The notes: a model not told the origin generated them from the letters alone. A DNA stretch of 64,000 nt from Candidatus Woesearchaeota archaeon (GCA_016938695.1 JAFGUC010000006.1:62001-126000), one strand, 5' to 3'. Counted from the stretch's first letter, positions 10,565 to 20,570 are shown. Translations and numbers: made by a program.

Positions 10565-10580
10565 AATTTATAGTAAAACA

Positions 10581-10760
10581 TTTAAATAACAAATTGGTTT
10601 CTTTTGTATCATGGTTCCACCGCACAAGTTTTGTGGGGTGCATCTGCTGTGCACCGGTTATTAATTTCTGAAAGCATTTTATTTAGTTTTTATTGTTTAT
10701 TCAAAAATTGTTTTTTCTTGTGTTGATGAAAAATATGTGATGATATTGGAGGAATAAAAA
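10581..10760 (+). promoter_or_regulatory. thrS promoter and structured 5' leader
   Basis: TTTAAATA at 10581-10588 should place transcription near 10611, giving a leader of about 150 bases. Its first 45 bases are GC-rich against an AT-rich background and form two adjacent hairpins. The first is CACAA/TTGTG (10623-10627 with 10631-10635, flanked by CC/GG). The second is GGTGCA/TGCACC (10637-10642 with 10650-10655, loop TCTGCTG). The rest is unstructured and ends in a GGAGGA SD. Bacterial-type ThrRS can repress its own mRNA through leader hairpins, so autoregulation is a reasonable inference. Confidence 0.5.
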
Positions 10761-12653
10761 ATGGTTGTTATAACATTTCCAGATGGTTCAAAGAAAGAAT
10801 TTGACTCTGAGATAAGTTGCTATGATATTGCAAAAAGCATTTCTGACGGTTTAGCAAATGCTGCTGTTGCTGCAGAAGTTGATGGTAAAATAGTTGATTT
10901 AAGCAGAAAAATATTTGCTGATTCAAAACTTAGGATTTTGACTGAAAGAGATAAAGAATCTTTAGATGTTTTGAGGCATAGTAGTGCTCACGTCATGGCT
11001 GAAGCAATTATGAAATTATTTCCAAATGCAAAATTTGGAATAGGTCCATCAATAGATAATGGATTTTATTATGATATTGATGATATTAATGTGAGTGACT
11101 CAGATCTTGTAAAAGTTGAAGAAGAAATAAAAAATATTATTAAAGAAAAACAAGAGTTTGTCAGAGAAGATATTTCTAAAAAAGATGCTCTTGAATTATT
11201 TAAGAATCAACCATTTAAATTGGAATTGATAAATGAACTTGATGATGGAACAATATCTATCTACAAATGTGGTAATTTTGTAGATTTATGTCGTGGTCCT
11301 CATTTAAGACATTCTGGTAAAATTAAAGCAATTAAATTGCAAAAAGTAACTGGTGCGTACTGGCGAGGTGACGCAAAAAATAAAATGTTGACCAGAATTT
11401 ATGGTACTGCATTTTTTGCTAAAAAAGATCTTGATGATTATGTAACTTTAATGGAAGAAGCAGAAAAACGAGATCATAGAAAATTGGGTAAACGATTTGA
11501 TATTTTCTCATTACATGAAGAAGGTCCTGGTTTTCCTTTTTTCCATCCAAATGGAATGGTTATTTGGAACGAACTAATGGATTTTTGGAGAGAAGAACAT
11601 CGACGTGCAAGATATGTTGAAGTTAAAACACCAATCATGCTTAATAGAAAACTGTGGGAAACATCTGGACATTGGTTTAACTATAAAGAAAATATGTATA
11701 CGACTCAAATTGATGGAGAAGATTTTGCAATCAAGCCAATGAATTGTCCTGGTGGTATGATTTTATACAAAGATAGTATGCATTCGTATCGAGAACTTCC
11801 AATGCGAGTTGGAGAAATTGGTCTTGTTCATCGTCATGAATTAAGTGGTGCTCTTGCAGGATTATTTAGAGTTAGAACATTCCATCAAGATGATGCACAC
11901 ATTTTTATGACAACAGACCAAATTAAAGACGAGATTTTGGGAGTATTAAATCTTGCAGATAGATTTTATAAAAAATTTGGTCTTGATTATCATTTAGAGT
12001 TATCTACTCGACCAGAAAAATCTGTTGGAACAGATGAACAATGGGAAGCTGCAACAAATGGATTGAAAACAGCTCTTGATGCAACAGGAAAAGAATATCA
12101 AATTAATGAAGGAGATGGAGCTTTTTATGGTCCAAAAATTGATTTGCATATTAAGGATGCAATCGGAAGAACTTGGCAATGTGGAACAATTCAATTGGAC
12201 ATGAGTCTTCCTGAGAGGTTTGATTTAACTTATGAAGGTTCTGATGGAAACAAACATAGACCTGTTATGATTCATAGAGTTATTTATGGTTCCATTGAAA
12301 GATTCTTAGGAGTTTTAATTGAACACTATGCAGCTAAATTTCCTTTGTGGTTGTCACCTGTTCAAGTCATAGTTTTACCTGTTTCAGAAAAGCATAGAGA
12401 TTATGCACAAAAAGTGTATGATGAATTATTCGATTCTGGACTACGAGTAGAATTGGATGAAAGCGATGACACTATCTCTAAAAAAGTTCGAAATGCTCAA
12501 CTTAGATATGTAAATTATATCTTGGTTGTTGGAGATAAAGAACAAGCAAATAATAGTGTTAATGTTCGAACAAGAGATAATGAAATCAAAGGTGAAATTT
12601 CTGTCAAAGATTTTATTGCTGATAAAGTTGTAGAGTATAAAAACAGAATTTAA
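10761..12653 (+). CDS. thrS: Threonyl-tRNA synthetase, bacterial type
   Basis: A 630-residue class II synthetase that charges tRNA-Thr. Domain order is that of bacterial ThrRS: an N-terminal TGS domain (1-60, ITFPDGSKKEF), an editing domain with HSSAHVMAEA (about 73-82) and a later CRGPH segment, the catalytic core with the zinc site residue in MNCPGGM, motif 2 around RVGEIGLVHRHE and motif 3 in MIHRVIYGSIERF, then an anticodon-binding domain (about 530-630). Many archaea instead have a ThrRS with an unrelated editing domain, so this form points to bacterial ancestry. GGAGGA lies eight bases before the ATG. The long structured leader suggests autoregulation. Confidence 0.97.
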   Translation: MVVITFPDGSKKEFDSEISCYDIAKSISDGLANAAVAAEVDGKIVDLSRKIFADSKLRILTERDKESLDVLRHSSAHVMAEAIMKLFPNAKFGIGPSIDNGFYYDIDDINVSDSDLVKVEEEIKNIIKEKQEFVREDISKKDALELFKNQPFKLELINELDDGTISIYKCGNFVDLCRGPHLRHSGKIKAIKLQKVTGAYWRGDAKNKMLTRIYGTAFFAKKDLDDYVTLMEEAEKRDHRKLGKRFDIFSLHEEGPGFPFFHPNGMVIWNELMDFWREEHRRARYVEVKTPIMLNRKLWETSGHWFNYKENMYTTQIDGEDFAIKPMNCPGGMILYKDSMHSYRELPMRVGEIGLVHRHELSGALAGLFRVRTFHQDDAHIFMTTDQIKDEILGVLNLADRFYKKFGLDYHLELSTRPEKSVGTDEQWEAATNGLKTALDATGKEYQINEGDGAFYGPKIDLHIKDAIGRTWQCGTIQLDMSLPERFDLTYEGSDGNKHRPVMIHRVIYGSIERFLGVLIEHYAAKFPLWLSPVQVIVLPVSEKHRDYAQKVYDELFDSGLRVELDESDDTISKKVRNAQLRYVNYILVVGDKEQANNSVNVRTRDNEIKGEISVKDFIADKVVEYKNRI

Positions 12654-12658
12654 TTTTT

Positions 12659-13312
12659 TTAAAATTTATTTATTTTTTCTCCTTCTTTTAATATGATTAA
12701 ATTAATGTTATTTTTTTTACAAGTTTTTTCTAAATCTTCTATGTTTTCTTCGAGTGATATTCCAATTGTTTTTCCATAATGCATAGGAATTACATTTTTT
12801 GGTTTTATTATTTCAATTGCATTTGCTGCTTCTTTTGGATTCATTGTGTATGTTCCACCAACCGGTAGGAGTGCATAATCAATGCCTCTTAATGTTTTCA
12901 TTTCTGGCGTTACGTCTGTGTCGCCTGCATGATATATTGTGTAATTTTTATTATGTTCAGTAACATCAATAATGTAACCAACACCTTGGTTGTTGTTGTG
13001 AAATGATTTTCCTATATTGTATGCTGGAATTGTACTAATTCTGATTTTATCAAAAGTTATTGTTTCATGAGTTGATATTTTTATTTCATTCTCGATTTTT
13101 GTAGTGATATATTCTGGAAGAATTATTTTGGTTTTTATGTCAGATGTTTTTTTGATGTCTTCTTCATTGAAGTGATCGAAATGATCATGTGTTATGAGAA
13201 TATAGTTTGCTTTTTGAATGTCAATGTTTTTTAATTTATATGGGTCAATGTAGATTACTATGTTGTTTGTAATTATTTCAAATGATGCATGACCTAAAAA
13301 TTTTATTTGCAT
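12659..13312 (-). CDS. UPF0173-type metallo-beta-lactamase-fold hydrolase
   Basis: A 217-residue metal-dependent hydrolase. The MBL-fold metal ligands are visible: THDHFDHF (about 40-47), HAGDTD (about 129-134) and MHYG (about 177-180). Length and motif order match the UPF0173/YtkL-like group, whose substrate is not established. It is the last gene of a three-gene minus-strand run (16903-12659), 18 bases after ileS, and converges on thrS with only five bases between the stops. No signal peptide, so it is cytoplasmic. Confidence 0.88.
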   Translation of the reverse strand: MQIKFLGHASFEIITNNIVIYIDPYKLKNIDIQKANYILITHDHFDHFNEEDIKKTSDIKTKIILPEYITTKIENEIKISTHETITFDKIRISTIPAYNIGKSFHNNNQGVGYIIDVTEHNKNYTIYHAGDTDVTPEMKTLRGIDYALLPVGGTYTMNPKEAANAIEIIKPKNVIPMHYGKTIGISLEENIEDLEKTCKKNNINLIILKEGEKINKF

Positions 13313-13330
13313 AATTATAAAAATAAAAAC

Positions 13331-16300
13331 TTAGATTTTTCTAAGTTCAATTGATATTTTTTCATCTTTAATCTCGTGTTCAATTTTCTCAAGATTTAAA
13401 GTTGAATTAATTTTGATTTCTTCAGCACCTATTTTTGCGAGAATACTTTCTTTATTATTTTCAATTCCAGTCTTGATTTTTTCAGAACAATTGATATTAA
13501 TTTCAATTCTATCTTTTTTATTGAGACCTAAATTTTTTCGTTCTTGTTGAATTCTTCGAGTTATTTCTCTAGCAAATCCTTCAAGAATTAAGTTTTCAGT
13601 TTGAATTGTATTCAATCCTAGAATGGTATCTTTAAGTTCGCTGCAAATCCAGTTTTCAGGAGCTTCTTTTTCTATGTTGAAATGTTCTTTGTTTAACTCA
13701 TGAACTGTGTCTTTAACAGTAACTTTGTAATTGTTACCAGATTCTAATTCTTGTGCAATTTCTTCTTCTTTTCCTTTTATTGCAACAAGTAAATCTCCAG
13801 TTTCTGTTCCGAAGTCTTTTCCAATTGTTTTGTAATTTGGTTTAACTTTGAATTTTAGATTGATTTTTCCAATTTTAATTTCTTTTAAATTGGTTTGTTC
13901 TAAAATTAGTTCTTTAAAACTATTTAGAGTTTCTTTTACTCTTAATTGCGAATCTTCAGATTCTGCTTGGATAACTGCTTCGCTTAAAGGCCAACGTACT
14001 CCAATTTTTGATTTATCTCTTGCTGCCAAAATTACTTGAATTATGTCTTGGACATTTTTCATTTCTTTATTTAGTGTTTCTGAAATAAATTCTTCTCTGT
14101 GTTTTGGCCATGATTCTAAATAAACAGATTCTTTCAAATCTGGTTTTATTTCTTTTAGATCTTGGTAAATCTTCTCACTAATGCATGGTGCAATAGGATT
14201 GAAGATTTTTGAGATTTCAAAAATACATGTGTACAATGTATTTAGTACTTCTTGTTTTTCTTCAACAGTTCCTGTCGTAGATTTATCTCTTACTAATTTG
14301 ATATATGTTCGAGAGATGTCTAGGAAGAAATCTATTATGAAATTAGAAAGCTTATCAATCTCGATATTTTTAAACATCCTTGTTACTTCTTTTATTGTAT
14401 AATTTAATTTAGATAGGATGTACTTTTCTGCAAGTCCGTTAACTTCTTTAATGCTGGTTATTTCTTTAGGTTCTTGTTCAATTTCTTTTGAATAATTTAT
14501 CAAGAATGTTTTGATGTTCCATAGGATTTTTAGATTTCTAAATCTTAAATCTGCTTCATCCCAACTGAATGATACGTCGTCACCAGCAGTAGTTGAGGAC
14601 ATATAACATCTTAATGTGTCAACACCGTATTTGCTTGTTATTTCGCTTGGTTGAATTATGTTACCTAATGATTTTGACATCTTAACTCCGTCTACACCAG
14701 AAATAAATCCGTGCATGTAAACAGATTTGAATGTTGATTCGTCAAATCCTAAAACACCTGCAACCATAAGTAAATTGAACCATCCTCTGATTTGATCTTT
14801 TCCTTCGAGAATAAAATCTGCAGGGAAATATTTTTCAAAAAGATCTTTTCTTTTAGGATAATCTAGGCAATTCCAACTTGCTGTTCCTGCGTCAATCCAG
14901 ACATCAAGAATATCTGGAATTCTTTTCATTGTGTTAGAACATTTTTCGCATTTGAATGTTACATTGTCAATTCCGGGTTTATGTAAATTGCTTTCAGGAA
15001 TATTTTCTGCATTTAGATGAATTAACTCATCTACACTTCCAATTACTTTTATTTCTTCACAAGATTCACATTTCCAAATTGGAACTGGAGTTCCCCAGAA
15101 TCTTTGTTTAGTGATTGAGTTGTCACGTAAATTTTCAAGCCATGAATTAAATGCATTTTTAGCAGTTTCTGGATTCCATTTTACATTTTTGTTGATTTCA
15201 AGCATACGATCTTTTAGGTCTTCGGTTTTGAAGAACCATTGTTTTGTTGTTTTGAAAACAACTGGGTTGTGACATCTTTCACAATGTGCATAATCATGTA
15301 AGTAATCTTGTTTTCCTGCTAAAACTCCGTCTTTGTCCATTTCTTCAATGAATTTTTTGTCATCTTTTTTTGCTTCTAGATTTGCAAATCGTCCCATATT
15401 TTCAGGGAATTTTCCATCTTCACCAATTGAGTTGAATGGTGGAATTTTATTTTGATAACCAACTTCATAATCTTCTGGACCACAACCAGGTGCACAGTGA
15501 ACTAACCCTGTTCCCGCATCTAGTGTGCAGAATTCTGTTGTCATAAGAACAGTATGTGTTTTTGGAGCGTCTTCTTTTATTTTTTTGTGTTCAGTTATTT
15601 CGTTACTCCAAAAATGTTCATATTCTAGACCTTCGATATCTTTTCCTTTAAATTCTTTTGAAATTTCTAGTTGTGTGTTTGTTGCGAATTCAATTTTTTC
15701 AATTAATTCTTTAGCAACAATCCATATGTTACCGTTATGATTTTTATTTTCGGATGTAACCTTTGCTTTGACATAATCAAACTCTGGATTAATCATGATT
15801 CCTAAGTTGAATGGAATTGTCCAGGGTGTTGTTGTCCAAATTATTAAGAACTCATTTTCTTTATTTTTTACTTTGAATTTTACGTAAATTGATGTATCTT
15901 CTAATTCTTTGTATTCTTGTTCATGTTTTGCTAATGCAGTTGCACATGATGAACACCAAGATGTTGTTCGTAATCCTTCATACAATCTGTTTTTATTGTG
16001 TGCTTCTTTGATTAGCCACCAGATTCCTTCGATATATTCTTTGTTAATTGGCATATATGCATTATCAAAGTCCATGTCAACTGCCAAATTTATTAAATCT
16101 TGATTCATATCTTTTGCTTTTTCAAGCGAAAATTTATAGCATTCTTGTGAAAATTTATCAAGGCCGAAGTTAATAATGTCTTGTTTAGTTTTTAATTCAA
16201 ATTTTGCTTGTACTTTTCGTTCTGTTGGTAAACCATGCATGTCGTAACCAGCTCTATTCCATACATCATATCCATTCATTTTTTTGAATCTGATGATGAA

Positions 16301-16480
16301 ATCTTTCATGGTGTTATTCCATGCTTGTCCAAGATGAATTTTTCCTGAAGTATAAGGTGGTCCTTGAAGAAAATAAAATGGTTTTGCGTCTTTATTTCTC
16401 TCTTCAACTTTTTCATTGATGTTATTTTCTTTCCAAAAATTTAACATTTCTTCTTCGTATTTTATAGAATCTTCGGTCAT
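13331..16480 (-). CDS. ileS: Isoleucyl-tRNA synthetase
   Basis: A 1049-residue class Ia synthetase charging tRNA-Ile. I chose ATG 16480 because AGGTGA lies five bases upstream; the in-frame GTG at 16489 is part of that SD. The N-terminal PPYTSGKIHLGQ is the HIGH motif with a final Gln instead of His. The editing domain has TTTPWTIPFNLG, the catalytic domain ends with KMSKSLGN, and the C-terminal half holds the anticodon-binding helices plus the extra region typical of the archaeal/eukaryotic type. Zinc-type Cys pairs (CERCH, CESCEE, CEKCS) are present. The upstream wHTH gene ends ten bases before it and ends with overlap of its SD region. Confidence 0.97.
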   Translation of the reverse strand: MTEDSIKYEEEMLNFWKENNINEKVEERNKDAKPFYFLQGPPYTSGKIHLGQAWNNTMKDFIIRFKKMNGYDVWNRAGYDMHGLPTERKVQAKFELKTKQDIINFGLDKFSQECYKFSLEKAKDMNQDLINLAVDMDFDNAYMPINKEYIEGIWWLIKEAHNKNRLYEGLRTTSWCSSCATALAKHEQEYKELEDTSIYVKFKVKNKENEFLIIWTTTPWTIPFNLGIMINPEFDYVKAKVTSENKNHNGNIWIVAKELIEKIEFATNTQLEISKEFKGKDIEGLEYEHFWSNEITEHKKIKEDAPKTHTVLMTTEFCTLDAGTGLVHCAPGCGPEDYEVGYQNKIPPFNSIGEDGKFPENMGRFANLEAKKDDKKFIEEMDKDGVLAGKQDYLHDYAHCERCHNPVVFKTTKQWFFKTEDLKDRMLEINKNVKWNPETAKNAFNSWLENLRDNSITKQRFWGTPVPIWKCESCEEIKVIGSVDELIHLNAENIPESNLHKPGIDNVTFKCEKCSNTMKRIPDILDVWIDAGTASWNCLDYPKRKDLFEKYFPADFILEGKDQIRGWFNLLMVAGVLGFDESTFKSVYMHGFISGVDGVKMSKSLGNIIQPSEITSKYGVDTLRCYMSSTTAGDDVSFSWDEADLRFRNLKILWNIKTFLINYSKEIEQEPKEITSIKEVNGLAEKYILSKLNYTIKEVTRMFKNIEIDKLSNFIIDFFLDISRTYIKLVRDKSTTGTVEEKQEVLNTLYTCIFEISKIFNPIAPCISEKIYQDLKEIKPDLKESVYLESWPKHREEFISETLNKEMKNVQDIIQVILAARDKSKIGVRWPLSEAVIQAESEDSQLRVKETLNSFKELILEQTNLKEIKIGKINLKFKVKPNYKTIGKDFGTETGDLLVAIKGKEEEIAQELESGNNYKVTVKDTVHELNKEHFNIEKEAPENWICSELKDTILGLNTIQTENLILEGFAREITRRIQQERKNLGLNKKDRIEININCSEKIKTGIENNKESILAKIGAEEIKINSTLNLEKIEHEIKDEKISIELRKI

Positions 16481-16489
16481 AAATTTCAC

Positions 16490-16903
16490 CTAAATAATCT
16501 GAATGTTATTGTTTAAGATGTAGTTGTAACTTTTGCCTTCTTTTTCTCGTTTGATTTTCTCGATTTTTAGAAGGTATTTTATTGCTCTTGGAATTGATTT
16601 TTCATGTATGTTTAGACCTTTGTTTTGTAATTGATAATATATTTCTTTACTATTCATTGGTCTTATTTTGATTAATTCTAAAATGTTATCCATTAGTGGA
16701 GTTGTTTTTACTTTGTCTTCTTTTAGTTTTTCCATTTCAGATTTTAAGTCTTTTACTTGTTCTCTTAATTCTGAAATTAAATCTTTGTGAAAATCCATAT
16801 CTCTTTTTATTTCTGCAAATGCAACTTTTAGTTGTTTGTCAAGAGTTTGAAATTTAGGATCAATAGAATTTCCAAAGATTGAACTATTTTTTAGTTGTTT
16901 CAT
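16490..16903 (-). CDS. Coiled-coil winged-helix protein (possible regulator)
   Basis: I start this at ATG 16903 (137 residues) because AGGGGA lies about ten bases upstream; a TTG at 16930 is the other option. Residues 20-70 are a Glu/Lys-rich coiled coil (FAEIKRDMDF ... EMEKLKEDK). The C-terminal half (75-135) looks like a winged helix, with ELIKIRPMNSKEIYYQL followed by RAIKYLLKIEKIKREK. It is probably a DNA-binding protein that dimerises through the coil. It precedes ileS directly, so it could regulate or simply share that operon. The exact family is not recognised. Confidence 0.6.
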   Translation of the reverse strand: MKQLKNSSIFGNSIDPKFQTLDKQLKVAFAEIKRDMDFHKDLISELREQVKDLKSEMEKLKEDKVKTTPLMDNILELIKIRPMNSKEIYYQLQNKGLNIHEKSIPRAIKYLLKIEKIKREKEGKSYNYILNNNIQII

Positions 16904-17039
16904 TCTTATTTTTTCCCCTATGCTAGTCAAGAAGCTCTTTTTTTAAATACTTTTTGCTTGTTTTTACTTGTTTTTGCTCTTTTACATGTGTTGTTTTTCA
17001 AAACGATGGTTTTAAATATTTGTAACTGGTGATTTTTTT

Positions 17040-18743
17040 GTGGTTGCTATGAGTGTAAAGAATGTTTTAAGAAAGAAAATTTGTGATTATATTTCTAATT
17101 TGACTGGTAAAGAAATAGTTGAATCTATGGTTAAATCAACACCATCTGTTGACTTGGGAGACTTTGCTTTTCCTTGTTTTGTTTTAGGTGGAAATCCTGT
17201 TGATTCTAGTTTAGATTTGAAATCAAAAATCGAAGCAGAAATGCCTGATTTTATTGAAAAAGTTGAATCGAAGGGACCTTATTTGAATTTTTTCTTGAAC
17301 AGAGTAAATTATTCAAATTCTGTTTTACGAGAAAGTAAAAATTTGAGTCATATTTCTTCAAAAAATAAAAAAGTAATAATTGAGTATTCTCAAGCAAATA
17401 CTCATAAAGCTTTTCATGTTGGACATTTACGTGGAACATGTTTAGGAGAATCATTAGCTCGTGTTTTGAAATTTGCAGGTTACGATGTTACTCAAGTAAA
17501 TTATCAAGGTGATACTGGAATTCATGTTGCTAAATGGATTTGGTGTTATAAGAATTTTCATTCTTCAGAAGAGATTCCTGTTGAAAACAGAGAACAATGG
17601 ATTGCTTCAATTTATGTCGATGCTGTTAAACGATTAAAAGAAGGAACTCCTGAAGAAGATACTGCTGGTTTAGATGAAGTTAGGAAAATAAATCAGCATA
17701 TAGAAAATCGTGATGATGCTGAAATTGTTAAATTTTGGCAAGAAACTCGTCAATGGAGTTTAGATGCATTTGAATTAATTTACAAGGATTTGGGTGCTCA
17801 TTTTGATAACTACTTTTTTGAAAGCGAGATGGAATCTGAAGCCAAAGCGATTGTTAAAGAGCTAGTTGACTCTAATGTCGCAAAAATTGATGATGGTGCT
17901 TCAATTATTGATTTGGATGATCTTGGAATTTGGGTTTTATTGCGAAAAGATGGAACTACTCTTTATTCAGCTAAGGATCTTGCTTTAGCAAAACGGAAAA
18001 AAGAAATGTATTCTCCTGATATTAGTGTTTATGTTGTTGGTGCTGCTCAATCTTTGCATTTTAGACAGTTGTTTGAGACGTTGAAAAGAATTAAATTTCC
18101 AAATTCTGATTCATTGTTTCATTTAGCATATGCTGAGGTAAGATTACCTACTGGAAAAATGTCTTCTAGAACTGGACAGAATGTTTTGTATTCTGATATG
18201 AAAGAAGATGTTTGGAATCTTGCATATGGAGAAACAAAAAAACGTCATGAAGATTGGTCTGAAGATAGAATTCGTAACGTTACTCAAGCAATCATGATTG
18301 CTGCTTTGAAATTTGATATGATTTCTAAGGATTCAAACAAGATGATTGTTTTTGATCCACAGAAAGCTTGTGAATTTGAAGGTGAAACGGGTCCATATTT
18401 GCAGTATGTTTGTGCAAGAATTAATTCCTTGTTGAACAAAGCAGGAAATTCTTCAGAGTTCAAAGTAGATTCAATTTCTGACGTTGATTATCGTTTACTG
18501 TTATTGTTAGATGATTTCTATGATGTTGTCGAGGATACTGCGGATAAACAGAAGATATTTTTATTGTGTAAATACTCAGTAACGTTATCTAAGTTATTCA
18601 ATGAATTTTATCATTCTTGCAATATTTCCAATGAAGAAGATTTAGTTCTAAAGAATTTTAGAATTGCTTTAGTTGAAGCAACAAAAATTGTTCTTGGAAA
18701 ATCCTTGGATTTGTTAGGAATAGATGTTCTTGAAGAGATGTAA
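17040..18743 (+). CDS. argS: Arginyl-tRNA synthetase
   Basis: A 567-residue class I synthetase. The HIGH motif appears as HVGHL within ANTHKAFHVGHLRG (about 124-135). The KMSKS equivalent is GKMSSRTG, and the C-terminal DALR-type anticodon domain includes GPYLQYVCARINS. The N-terminal additional domain (1-100) is the usual one that binds the tRNA D-loop. The start is uncertain: GTG 17040 has GGTGAT seven bases upstream, while ATG 17049 is three codons later. TTTAAATA near 17010 would start transcription within a few bases of either. It converges on cbf5. Confidence 0.96.
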   Translation: MVAMSVKNVLRKKICDYISNLTGKEIVESMVKSTPSVDLGDFAFPCFVLGGNPVDSSLDLKSKIEAEMPDFIEKVESKGPYLNFFLNRVNYSNSVLRESKNLSHISSKNKKVIIEYSQANTHKAFHVGHLRGTCLGESLARVLKFAGYDVTQVNYQGDTGIHVAKWIWCYKNFHSSEEIPVENREQWIASIYVDAVKRLKEGTPEEDTAGLDEVRKINQHIENRDDAEIVKFWQETRQWSLDAFELIYKDLGAHFDNYFFESEMESEAKAIVKELVDSNVAKIDDGASIIDLDDLGIWVLLRKDGTTLYSAKDLALAKRKKEMYSPDISVYVVGAAQSLHFRQLFETLKRIKFPNSDSLFHLAYAEVRLPTGKMSSRTGQNVLYSDMKEDVWNLAYGETKKRHEDWSEDRIRNVTQAIMIAALKFDMISKDSNKMIVFDPQKACEFEGETGPYLQYVCARINSLLNKAGNSSEFKVDSISDVDYRLLLLLDDFYDVVEDTADKQKIFLLCKYSVTLSKLFNEFYHSCNISNEEDLVLKNFRIALVEATKIVLGKSLDLLGIDVLEEM

Positions 18744-18817
18744 GTAACATTTGTAACGTTACTTATTGTTACTATTTCAGAATGAGTGTTCCTTAGGAAA
18801 CCAAGGGGTGTTACCAA
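18744..18817. terminator. Convergent argS/cbf5 intergenic hairpin
   Basis: AAGTAAC and GTTACTT (about 18742-18766) form a 7-bp stem in the space between the converging argS and cbf5 genes. There is no long T-run after it, so its role as a terminator is only suggested by position. Confidence 0.25.
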
Positions 18818-19816
18818 TTATCTACTTATTTTAGGATATGCGTTAGGATCCATGAATACTTTCTCAACTGCAATTGCTAGACCTTTTTCGTCTTTTAACA
18901 TTTTTTCAGAATTTAGTTTTGCAGAACCAATTGCAATAAGTTCGTCTTTTAATGTCATAACTGCTACAGTTAAGTCAGGTTCAATTCCTGTGTTTAATTT
19001 TGCAATTCCAGGTAAGTTTAGACTTGCACCATGGCATATTGAATTGACTGCTGAATCTCTTACCCAAATTTTTGGTAAATGTGATACTGCATATTCCATC
19101 GGTTTGATATACTTTCGTAACAATTTATCGTTACCAAGTTCTTTGTATATGCTGTATGCATCTTTTAAATCGTGAAGTGTTGCAAGATTGGTTTGTTCGT
19201 TAAAACATGCGACTTTAGTTCTTCTAAGTTCTGCCATATGTGCACCGCAGTTTAATTCTTGTCCAATATCGTGCACTAATTTTCGAATATATGTCCCTGC
19301 TTGGACACCTGTTCTAAATAAAACATCTTTATTGTCTTCGCTAATTTCTAATATTTCGTTATAGTATATTCTTCGATATCTGTACTGCCTTTTAACTGCG
19401 GATTTTAATGGAGGTAATTGTCTGATTTTACCTTCGAATTTTTTCATCACTTTCTTGATATCTTGAGTAGGAATTTCTTTGTGGAGATGCATTACGCAAA
19501 CGTATTCTTTTCCAGCTTTTAGTAGTGCTTCAACAACTCTTGTTGCGTTTCCTGTGGCAATTACTAAAAGTCCTGTAACATTTGGGTCTAAAGAACCAGA
19601 ATGTCCTGATTTATTTACATTAAGAATTTGTTTTACATATGCAGAAACCTGATGTGAAGTTGGTCCTTGTGGTTTGTCGACACAAATAACTCCGTAGTTT
19701 ATTAGATCTTCAGTAGTTCTATTGTATGGATCGTGTCCGTAGTTAGGATTAGTTTCTTCATTTTTTTTAATTAAAATGTCTCTTTTCTTTTCTTCAAAAG
19801 GTAATTTAGTATCCAT
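18818..19816 (-). CDS. cbf5: H/ACA RNP pseudouridine synthase Cbf5
   Basis: This 332-residue protein is the catalytic subunit of archaeal H/ACA ribonucleoproteins; it also makes pseudouridine 55 in tRNA. The TruB-family catalytic Asp is in SGSLDPNVTGLL (about 93-104). Other family motifs are GVICVDKPQGPTSH, the RYRRIYY stretch and GTYIRKLVHDIG. The C-terminal PUA domain spans about 255-330. Length is typical for archaeal Cbf5. TATA-like TTTTTAAATAAAA about 25 bases upstream predicts a leaderless start at ATG 19816. Partner genes nop10 and gar1 are not adjacent. Confidence 0.96.
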   Translation of the reverse strand: MDTKLPFEEKKRDILIKKNEETNPNYGHDPYNRTTEDLINYGVICVDKPQGPTSHQVSAYVKQILNVNKSGHSGSLDPNVTGLLVIATGNATRVVEALLKAGKEYVCVMHLHKEIPTQDIKKVMKKFEGKIRQLPPLKSAVKRQYRYRRIYYNEILEISEDNKDVLFRTGVQAGTYIRKLVHDIGQELNCGAHMAELRRTKVACFNEQTNLATLHDLKDAYSIYKELGNDKLLRKYIKPMEYAVSHLPKIWVRDSAVNSICHGASLNLPGIAKLNTGIEPDLTVAVMTLKDELIAIGSAKLNSEKMLKDEKGLAIAVEKVFMDPNAYPKISR

Positions 19817-19872
19817 TCTACTGTTGTTTTTGATGTTTTATTTAAAAACCTTATCTATTTTGTACAATTAAG

Positions 19873-20550
19873 CTAGAAAAAGAGAACATTTAGTATTTTG
19901 GAGCTTTTCTTTTCTATTTTTATTTCAGCACTGTCGCCCATTAATTTATGTAAATATCTGTGAAGTTTTAGAATTTTCTTTTTGTAATCTTCGCCTAACC
20001 AATTTCCAAATCTATCCATAACATAATTAATATCTCTTATTCTTGCGTCATCAACTAGTTTATCGCTGTATGCAATTATTTTTTCTTCAATACTTGTTGG
20101 AATATAATTTTTTGGAGGCAAATCTAGCTTATTTTTTAGGATGTCTTTTTTTGATAATCCTACACCGATGTGATTTCGTGCAGTTTTTTTTGCGACTTTT
20201 AGGATTTCAATGTCTTTGATTAACTTTTCTGCCTTTATTTCATTTGCAGTTTTTAGTTCATTAGTTAATCTTTTGATTTCTGATTTTATTATTTCTTCAC
20301 CAATTAAATTATGTTTTATGCTTAAATCTGTTTTTGGAGGACATTTTTCTCTTCCGATATCGTGAAGCATAGCTGCAACTTTAATTGTATTAATATCGAT
20401 TTTTTTAGAATAGTCTTTTTTTCTGTTAATTTTTTGCGCAATACTTACTGCAATTAATTTAACAGTGGAACTATGATTGAGAATTATTTTCAAGATTCTC
20501 TTATCTTCTATATTTCGGTCTAGAATCTCTAGGGCATCTTTTTCGTTCAT
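19873..20550 (-). CDS. HD-domain phosphohydrolase
   Basis: The start at ATG 20550 gives 225 residues; a TTG five codons upstream is less likely. The HD motif is in AAMLHDIGREKCPP (about 64-77), preceded by a His in NHSSTVKLIA and followed by KHNLIGEEI, then helices and a late YSDKLVDDAR. This is the layout of small archaeal HD phosphohydrolases, which act on nucleotides or phosphate esters; the substrate cannot be read from sequence. It begins about 37 bases downstream of the terminator hairpin of the candidate RNA at 20587-20995 on the same strand, so partial read-through could express it. No strong SD is seen. Confidence 0.75.
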   Translation of the reverse strand: MNEKDALEILDRNIEDKRILKIILNHSSTVKLIAVSIAQKINRKKDYSKKIDINTIKVAAMLHDIGREKCPPKTDLSIKHNLIGEEIIKSEIKRLTNELKTANEIKAEKLIKDIEILKVAKKTARNHIGVGLSKKDILKNKLDLPPKNYIPTSIEEKIIAYSDKLVDDARIRDINYVMDRFGNWLGEDYKKKILKLHRYLHKLMGDSAEIKIEKKSSKILNVLFF

Positions 20551-20570
20551 TGTTAGGGTTGGCAAACCTA

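Noticed and set aside
10611-10660. T-box riboswitch in the thrS leader
   Set aside because: No T-box bulge or antiterminator/terminator pair is visible, and T-boxes are not known in archaea. Protein-mediated control is the simpler idea.
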